This document shows, one piece after another, positions 59,951-64,000 of a stretch of 64,000 nt of DNA. The DNA comes from Streptomyces cyaneogriseus subsp. noncyanogenus (GTDB lineage: Bacteria > Actinomycetota > Actinomycetes > Streptomycetales > Streptomycetaceae). Position 1 is the stretch's first letter. Every line of letters begins with the position of its first letter. The position numbers and the translations under genes were made by a program. Location: NCBI RefSeq assembly GCF_000931445.1, contig NZ_CP010849.1, positions 1,984,001-2,048,000 of the forward strand, in the 5' to 3' direction. The notes under the pieces were generated by a model. The model saw only the letters and a program-made list of their open reading frames with translations, made no database searches and had not been told where the DNA came from.

Positions 59951-60398
59951 AACGCCATTGTTGCGTAATTCTTCCGAGCCGGGCAAGCCGCGTCCGAACC
60001 GCCCGACGGTGCCGTACGTCACTTAGGCATACCTAATCTGACCTGCGGAAACGATCACTGATCGATCAAGCCGGGAGCACCGCGGACCTCACCGGCACCA
60101 ACCACCGCGTCCCGCCGCATGCCCTCCGAGCGGCACACCTGCCACACACGGCCCACCCGGCACGACCGTTCCGCCCGGCCCGTCCGGCGCGGGGCGGCCG
60201 GTCCCGGCGGCACCCCGTGGGCGCCGGGCCCGGCCGGCGGCCTCTCCGGCAGGCGCCGGGGACAGTCCCGCGCGCACGGCCGCGCACGGCCGCGCGCTGG
60301 ACCGCCCCCGGGCCGCGGCCGCCCCGCGCCCTCCCCGTGCGGGGGACTTGCCGCACCCGCCCGCCTGAGCCTTCGCCCGCGTACCTAGACTCGGGGCC
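59951..60398. other. divergent intergenic region between sufR and the ABC gene
   Basis: 448 bp without a gene. It holds an inverted pair CAAC-GCCATT-GTTG (59950-59963) at the sufR start, an iron-box-like palindrome (see separate entry), the perfect palindrome TGATCGATCA (60059-60068), and from 60100 a G/C-rich stretch with GCGCACGGCC repeats near 60280. I see no clear ABC-gene promoter. Confidence 0.5.
60023..60036. promoter_or_regulatory. iron-box-like palindrome (DmdR1/IdeR type) upstream of sufR
   Basis: TTAGGCATACCTAA: arms TTAGG/CCTAA around CATA. Placed in the 19-bp actinobacterial iron box (TTAGGTTAGGCTAACCTAA), about 13-14 positions match. It lies 73-86 bp upstream of the sufR GTG, so iron-dependent control of the operon is likely. 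Confidence 0.6.
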
Positions 60399-61322
60399 AT
60401 GCGAAGCGAGCCCGTCGTCCAGGTCCAGGCCCTGGTGAAGCGGTACGGCACGAAGACCGCGGTGGACGGCCTCGACCTGGTGGCCCGGGCGGGTGTCACC
60501 GCCGTACTCGGCCCCAACGGGGCGGGCAAGACGACCACGGTCGAGACCTGCGAGGGATACCGCAAGCCGGATTCCGGCACGGTCCGGGTCCTGGGCCTCG
60601 ACCCCGTACGGCAGGCCGGCGAGCTGCGGCCCCGCATCGGCGTGATGCTCCAGTCCGGCGGCGTCTACTCCGGCGCCCGCGCCGAGGAGATGCTGCGCCA
60701 TGTGGCGAAGCTGCACGCCCACCCGCTGGACGTGGACGCCCTCGTCGAGCGCCTGGGACTCGGGTCCTGCGGCCGGACCGCCTACCGCCGCCTGTCCGGC
60801 GGCCAGCAGCAGCGCCTGGCGCTGGCGATGGCCGTCGTCGGGCGTCCGGAGCTGGTCTTCCTGGACGAGCCGACGGCCGGTCTGGACCCCCAGGCCCGCC
60901 GCGCCACCTGGGACCTGGTGCGGGACCTGCGCGCCGACGGCGTCTCCGTGATCCTCACCACCCACTTCATGGACGAGGCCGAGCAGCTCGCCGACGACGT
61001 CGCCATCATCGACGCCGGCCGGGTCATCGCCCAGGGCTCCCCGGAGGAGCTGTGCCGCGGCGGCGCCGAGAACACGCTCCGCTTCACCGGCCGCCCGGGG
61101 CTCGATCTGGCGTCCCTCCTCAAGGCGCTCCCCGCCGACGCGGCGGTGGCCGAGCTGACCCCGGGCTCCTACCGGGTCGTCGGCAAGGTCGACCCGCAGC
61201 TGCTCGCCACGGTGACGTCCTGGTGCGCCCAGCACGGGGTGATGCCGGACCGCATCTCGGTGGAGCGGCACACCCTGGAAGACGTGTTTCTGGAGCTCAC
61301 CGGCAAGGAGCTGCGTTCGTGA
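60399..61322 (+). CDS. ABC transporter ATP-binding protein (export type)
   Basis: 307 residues: Walker A LGPNGAGKTTTVE, Q-loop VMLQSGG, signature RLSGGQQQRLALAMA, Walker B LVFLDEPTAGLDP, H-loop ILTTHFMDE, and a C-terminal extension of ~90 residues as in drug/antibiotic exporters (CcmA/DrrA group). Its stop overlaps the GTG of the permease gene by 4 bp. Position between suf and ctaA is conserved in Streptomyces as far as I recall; substrate unknown. Confidence 0.92.
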   Translation: MRSEPVVQVQALVKRYGTKTAVDGLDLVARAGVTAVLGPNGAGKTTTVETCEGYRKPDSGTVRVLGLDPVRQAGELRPRIGVMLQSGGVYSGARAEEMLRHVAKLHAHPLDVDALVERLGLGSCGRTAYRRLSGGQQQRLALAMAVVGRPELVFLDEPTAGLDPQARRATWDLVRDLRADGVSVILTTHFMDEAEQLADDVAIIDAGRVIAQGSPEELCRGGAENTLRFTGRPGLDLASLLKALPADAAVAELTPGSYRVVGKVDPQLLATVTSWCAQHGVMPDRISVERHTLEDVFLELTGKELRS

Positions 61323-62101
61323 CCGCCATCGGTACGGGGCCGGGGAAGTACACGCCGAAGCCCGGCGCGGCCCCCCTCCCCCGCATGATCGCGGCCCAGG
61401 CCGCGCTGGAGACGAGGATGCTGCTGCGCAACGGCGAGCAGCTCCTGCTGACCGTGGTCATCCCCACCCTGCTGCTCGTCCTGTTCAGCTCGGTCGACGT
61501 CGTGGACACCGGCGAGGGCGAGGCCGTCGACTTCCTCGCCCCCGGCGTCCTGGCGCTCGCCGTGATGTCGACGGCGTTCACCGGGCAGGCCATCGCGACC
61601 GGTTTCGAGCGCCGGTACGGGGTCCTGAAGCGGCTGGCCGCCTCGCCCCTGCCGCGCTGGGGCCTGATGACCGCGAAGACGGTGTCCGTGCTGGTCACCG
61701 AGGTGCTCCAGGTGGCGCTGCTCACGGTGATCGCCTTCGCGCTGGGCTGGTCGCCGCACGGCAACCCCCTCGTCGTCCTCCTGCTCCTGCTCCTGGGCAC
61801 GGCGGCCTTCTCGGGCCTCGGGCTGCTCATGGCGGGCACCCTCAAGGCCGAGGCGACGCTGGCCGCCGCCAATCTGGTCTTCCTGCTGCTGCTCGTGGGC
61901 GGCGGGGTGATCGTCCCCCTCGACAGGTTCCCGGACGCGGCGCGGGACGTGCTCGGCCTGCTGCCCATCTCCGCGCTCTCCGACGGACTGCGGGACGTGC
62001 TCCGGCACGGGGCCGGGATGCCGTGGGGCGACCTGGGGATCCTCGCCGTCTGGTCGGTCGTGGGGCTGGCGGCGGCCGGGAAGCTCTTCCGCTGGGAGTA
62101 G
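61319..62101 (+). CDS. ABC-2-type transporter permease
   Basis: 260 residues, six transmembrane helices, with an N-terminal cytoplasmic stretch (RMIAAQAALETRMLLRNGEQLLLTVVIPTLLLVLF) and the ABC-2 pattern FERRYGVLKRLAASPLPRWGLMTAKT between helices 2 and 3. GTG start within the ATPase stop codon (GTGA). Forms an exporter with the preceding ATPase; DrrB-like, probably a dimer. Being next to heme A synthase it could have to do with cytochrome oxidase assembly, but this is only position. Confidence 0.9.
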   Translation: MTAIGTGPGKYTPKPGAAPLPRMIAAQAALETRMLLRNGEQLLLTVVIPTLLLVLFSSVDVVDTGEGEAVDFLAPGVLALAVMSTAFTGQAIATGFERRYGVLKRLAASPLPRWGLMTAKTVSVLVTEVLQVALLTVIAFALGWSPHGNPLVVLLLLLLGTAAFSGLGLLMAGTLKAEATLAAANLVFLLLLVGGGVIVPLDRFPDAARDVLGLLPISALSDGLRDVLRHGAGMPWGDLGILAVWSVVGLAAAGKLFRWE

Positions 62102-62158
62102 GGCCGCCGCCCTCCCGCGCGGGACCCTCGTGAACGCGTGCACAAGCTGCCGCCTACC

Positions 62159-63184
62159 ATGGAGCCCGTGCCAAACGTGACCCGTGCCGACGCCGCAGCC
62201 GCCGTGCGCAATCCGCTCGCCTTCATCGCCGCCCGCTGGACCCCCGCCCCCCGGACGGTCCAGCGGGCGGCCCTGTCCGCGCTCGTCATGTCGGTGATCA
62301 TCGTGGTCACCGGCGGCGCCGTGCGGCTGACCGGTTCGGGCCTGGGCTGCCCGACCTGGCCCAAGTGCACCGACGACTCGCTCACCGCCACCAGCGAGAT
62401 GGGCTTCCACGGCGCCATCGAGTTCGGCAACCGCATGCTGACGTACGTGCTGTGCGCGGCGGTCGGCTGGGCGATCATCGCCGCGCGGTCGCAGAAGCCG
62501 TACCGGCGCGGCCTGACCCGGCTGGGCTGGGCGCAGTTCTGGATCGTGATGAGCAACGCGGTCCTCGGCGGCATCGTCGTGCTCGTCGGCCTCAACCCGT
62601 ACACCGTCGCGGCCCACTTCGTGGCGACCTCGGCGCTCATCGCCGTCGCGACGGTGATGTGGCAGCGCACCCGGGAGGGGGACGCGGCACCGCGCCCGCT
62701 CGTCGGCCGGTCGGTACGGCAGCTGGTGTGGGTGCTGGTCGCCGCCTCGGTGGTGCTCATCCTGGTCGGCACGGTGGTGACCGGAGCGGGCCCGCACGCG
62801 GGCGACTCCAGCGAGGTCCCGCGGATGCCGGTCGACTGGGAGACGGTCACCAAGCTGCACGCCGTGCTGGCGTGGATCGTGGTGACCCTGACCTTCGCGC
62901 TGTGGTTCGTGCTGAAGGCGGTCGACGCGCCGCGGGCCCCGCTGGGCCGCACCCGCGAGCTGTTCCTGGTGCTGCTCGCCCAGGGCGTCATCGGCTACGT
63001 CCAGTACTTCACCGATCTGCCGGAGGTGCTGGTCGGCCTGCACATGTTCGGCTCGGCGGTGACCTGGATCGCGGTGCTGCGGGTGCTGCTGTCGCTGCGT
63101 GAGCGGCCGGAGACGACGGCCGGTGCCCCGGCCCCGGCTCAGGCGTACGAGGCCACCAGCGTGTCGATGGCGGGCCCCAGGTAG
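62159..63184 (+). CDS. ctaA: heme A synthase (COX15/CtaA)
   Basis: Oxidises the C8 methyl group of heme O to heme A for the aa3 oxidase. 341 residues with eight transmembrane helices; the four heme-ligand histidines are in GFHGAIEFGNRML, AAHFVATSA, KLHAVLAW and GLHMFGSAV, and the Cys pair in SGLGCPTWPKC on the extracellular loop is typical of Gram-positive CtaA. ATG at 62159 chosen; GTG at 62138 and 62168 are also in frame, and none has a good ribosome site. Its end overlaps the converging nucleotidyltransferase gene by 46 bp. Confidence 0.93.
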   Translation: MEPVPNVTRADAAAAVRNPLAFIAARWTPAPRTVQRAALSALVMSVIIVVTGGAVRLTGSGLGCPTWPKCTDDSLTATSEMGFHGAIEFGNRMLTYVLCAAVGWAIIAARSQKPYRRGLTRLGWAQFWIVMSNAVLGGIVVLVGLNPYTVAAHFVATSALIAVATVMWQRTREGDAAPRPLVGRSVRQLVWVLVAASVVLILVGTVVTGAGPHAGDSSEVPRMPVDWETVTKLHAVLAWIVVTLTFALWFVLKAVDAPRAPLGRTRELFLVLLAQGVIGYVQYFTDLPEVLVGLHMFGSAVTWIAVLRVLLSLRERPETTAGAPAPAQAYEATSVSMAGPR

Positions 63185-63657
63185 GCGCGGGTCAGCTCGC
63201 CCCGGCGCGCGGTCCACTCCTCGCCGGCGGGTGCCGGCCGTTCGTAGCGGCGCCGCCCGACGTCCTCCACGACCTCGCCGGGCGCCTGGAGGCGGAGCAG
63301 CTCCCCGAGCGCCTCCCGTTTGGTGATCAGGCGGCCTTCGCGCAGGGTGACGGTGGCCCGGGCGAAGGTGAGCAGGCCCAGGTCCACCCATACGTCCTGC
63401 CGCCACAGGTGCGGCCGCTCCACGGCCGGCCGCCAGAAGTCGCCGGCGAGCGGGGCGGTGCGCAGCCCGGCGTGCAGCAGCGCCAGCCGCCACGCGGTCC
63501 GCGGCCGCAGGGGCCCCTCCAGCACCGCGATCAGGTCCAGATCGCTGCGCCCCTCCTGGTAGTCGCCCGCGGCCAGGGAACCGTGCGCCCACACGGCCGC
63601 CGGAGACAGTGGCGCGATCAGGGCGAGGAAGCGGTCGAGCAGGGCGTCGGTCTGCAT
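63139..63657 (-). CDS. nucleotidyltransferase-domain protein
   Basis: 172 residues, one minimal nucleotidyltransferase (Pol-beta) domain: the GSx(10)DxD motif is seen in WAHGSLAAGDYQEGRSDLDLIAVL. The C-terminal part is helical, as in aminoglycoside-type or MNT toxin-antitoxin antitoxin domains; no HEPN partner lies beside it. Function unclear. It converges on ctaA and overlaps its end by 46 bp. ATG at 63657. Confidence 0.85.
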   Translation of the reverse strand: MQTDALLDRFLALIAPLSPAAVWAHGSLAAGDYQEGRSDLDLIAVLEGPLRPRTAWRLALLHAGLRTAPLAGDFWRPAVERPHLWRQDVWVDLGLLTFARATVTLREGRLITKREALGELLRLQAPGEVVEDVGRRRYERPAPAGEEWTARRGELTRAYLGPAIDTLVASYA

Positions 63658-63676
63658 CCGGCCAGTCTGGACCGCC

Positions 63677-64000
63677 TCAGCCCAGCCCGTACACCCGCCG
63701 GGCGTTCCCGGCCGCGATCATCCCCGCGACCCGCTCGGCGTCCCCCGCGGACCAGGCTCCCTCGGCCACCCAGGTGCCGAGCACCCGGCCCAGGGCCTCG
63801 CGGAACAGGCGGGCGCCCACCACGTGCAGCTCGGGCAGTGCCTGGGCGCCGCTGGAGAAGAGGATCTTCCCGAAGGGGGCCAGTTCCAGGGTCTCCGCGA
63901 GGACGGCGGCCGCGCGGGCGCCGGTGCGGGCAAGGGCGGCGCCCGCGTCGACGTGGACGTGCGCGAAGACGCCCGCGAGGTGGGCGGCGTGGCGCTGGTA
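63677..64000 (-). CDS. amidohydrolase-family protein, C-terminal part (runs off the right edge)
   Basis: Only the last 107 residues lie in the window. They include AHVHVDAGAALARTGARAAAVLAETLELAPFGKILFSSGAQALPELHVVGA and end AAGNARRVYGLG. The strand-loop KILFSSGAQALPE matches the metal-site end of the TIM barrel in the amidohydrolase_2/FluG-like group, in which the usual Asp (FSTD) seems to be replaced by Gly here. That would weaken the catalytic site or move it; the missing N-terminus prevents judgement. 19 bp separate it from the nucleotidyltransferase start. Confidence 0.75.
   Translation of the reverse strand, partial: YQRHAAHLAGVFAHVHVDAGAALARTGARAAAVLAETLELAPFGKILFSSGAQALPELHVVGARLFREALGRVLGTWVAEGAWSAGDAERVAGMIAAGNARRVYGLG

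Overview
The window is high-GC actinobacterial chromosome, almost certainly Streptomyces: nearly every third codon position is G or C, GTG starts and 4-bp ATGA/GTGA overlaps are frequent, and the gene families are typical of the genus (ectABCD, SigE-family sigma factor, DUF3618/holin pair, SCO1860-family surface protein, actinobacterial dapD, suf operon led by a SufR-type regulator). I recognise about 61 protein genes and no rRNA, tRNA, CRISPR array, insertion sequence or prophage. It reads as core chromosome with one catabolic island.

Layout. 1-3 kb: an edge-truncated surface protein, an amidohydrolase and a class-V aminotransferase. 3-6.6 kb: the complete ectoine/5-hydroxyectoine cluster ectA-ectB-ectC-ectD, with a structured upstream region and a long bidirectional terminator. 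6.6-11 kb: a second class-V aminotransferase, a FrnE-like DsbA protein, a GlxA-type regulator and a divergent MFS exporter. 11.3-14.3 kb: a 2,5-dioxovalerate-type aldehyde dehydrogenase divergent from an IclR regulator across a clear palindrome, then a GNAT enzyme. 14.4-17.6 kb: a penicillin-binding protein, a SigE-family sigma factor and its membrane-anchored partner.

17.7-39.5 kb is a pectin-utilisation island. It holds three PL1 pectate lyase modules (one fused to a CE8 pectinesterase), a second pectinesterase, a rhamnogalacturonan acetylesterase, an acetyl-esterase-like hydrolase, a GH43 enzyme, a DUF6807 protein, a Gfo/Idh/MocA oxidoreductase, a sugar ABC importer (two permeases and a lipoprotein but no ATPase), a GntR regulator with DapA-family and IlvD/Edd-family enzymes, a KdgD-type dehydratase and a uronate dehydrogenase. 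Together these suggest extracellular demethylation, deacetylation and cleavage of pectin, import of oligomers, oxidation of galacturonate (and probably a sugar acid such as L-arabonate) to 2-oxoglutarate semialdehyde, and its oxidation to 2-oxoglutarate by the dehydrogenase at 11.3 kb. Galactarate dehydratase and lactone-opening enzymes are not seen in the window.

39.6-53.2 kb is housekeeping and stress: a TerD protein, TetR regulators, a Tat-exported PhoX/DUF839 protein with a PHO-box-like repeat upstream, a secreted nuclease, a DUF3618/holin pair, a dapA-like gene, dapD, and an SMR efflux gene with a perfect palindrome at its start codon. 53.3-60 kb is sufR-sufB-sufD-Rieske-sufC-sufS-sufU-DUF59 on the minus strand, with an iron-box-like palindrome upstream and a perfect hairpin at the end. 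60.4-64 kb holds an ABC exporter pair, heme A synthase (ctaA), a nucleotidyltransferase and the C-terminal end of an amidohydrolase.

No wholly unknown system stands out. The most useful new leads are regulatory: two tandem arrays with the same 20-bp period just upstream of genes, matched divergent promoters and a shared half-site in the galacturonate genes, and several operator-like palindromes.
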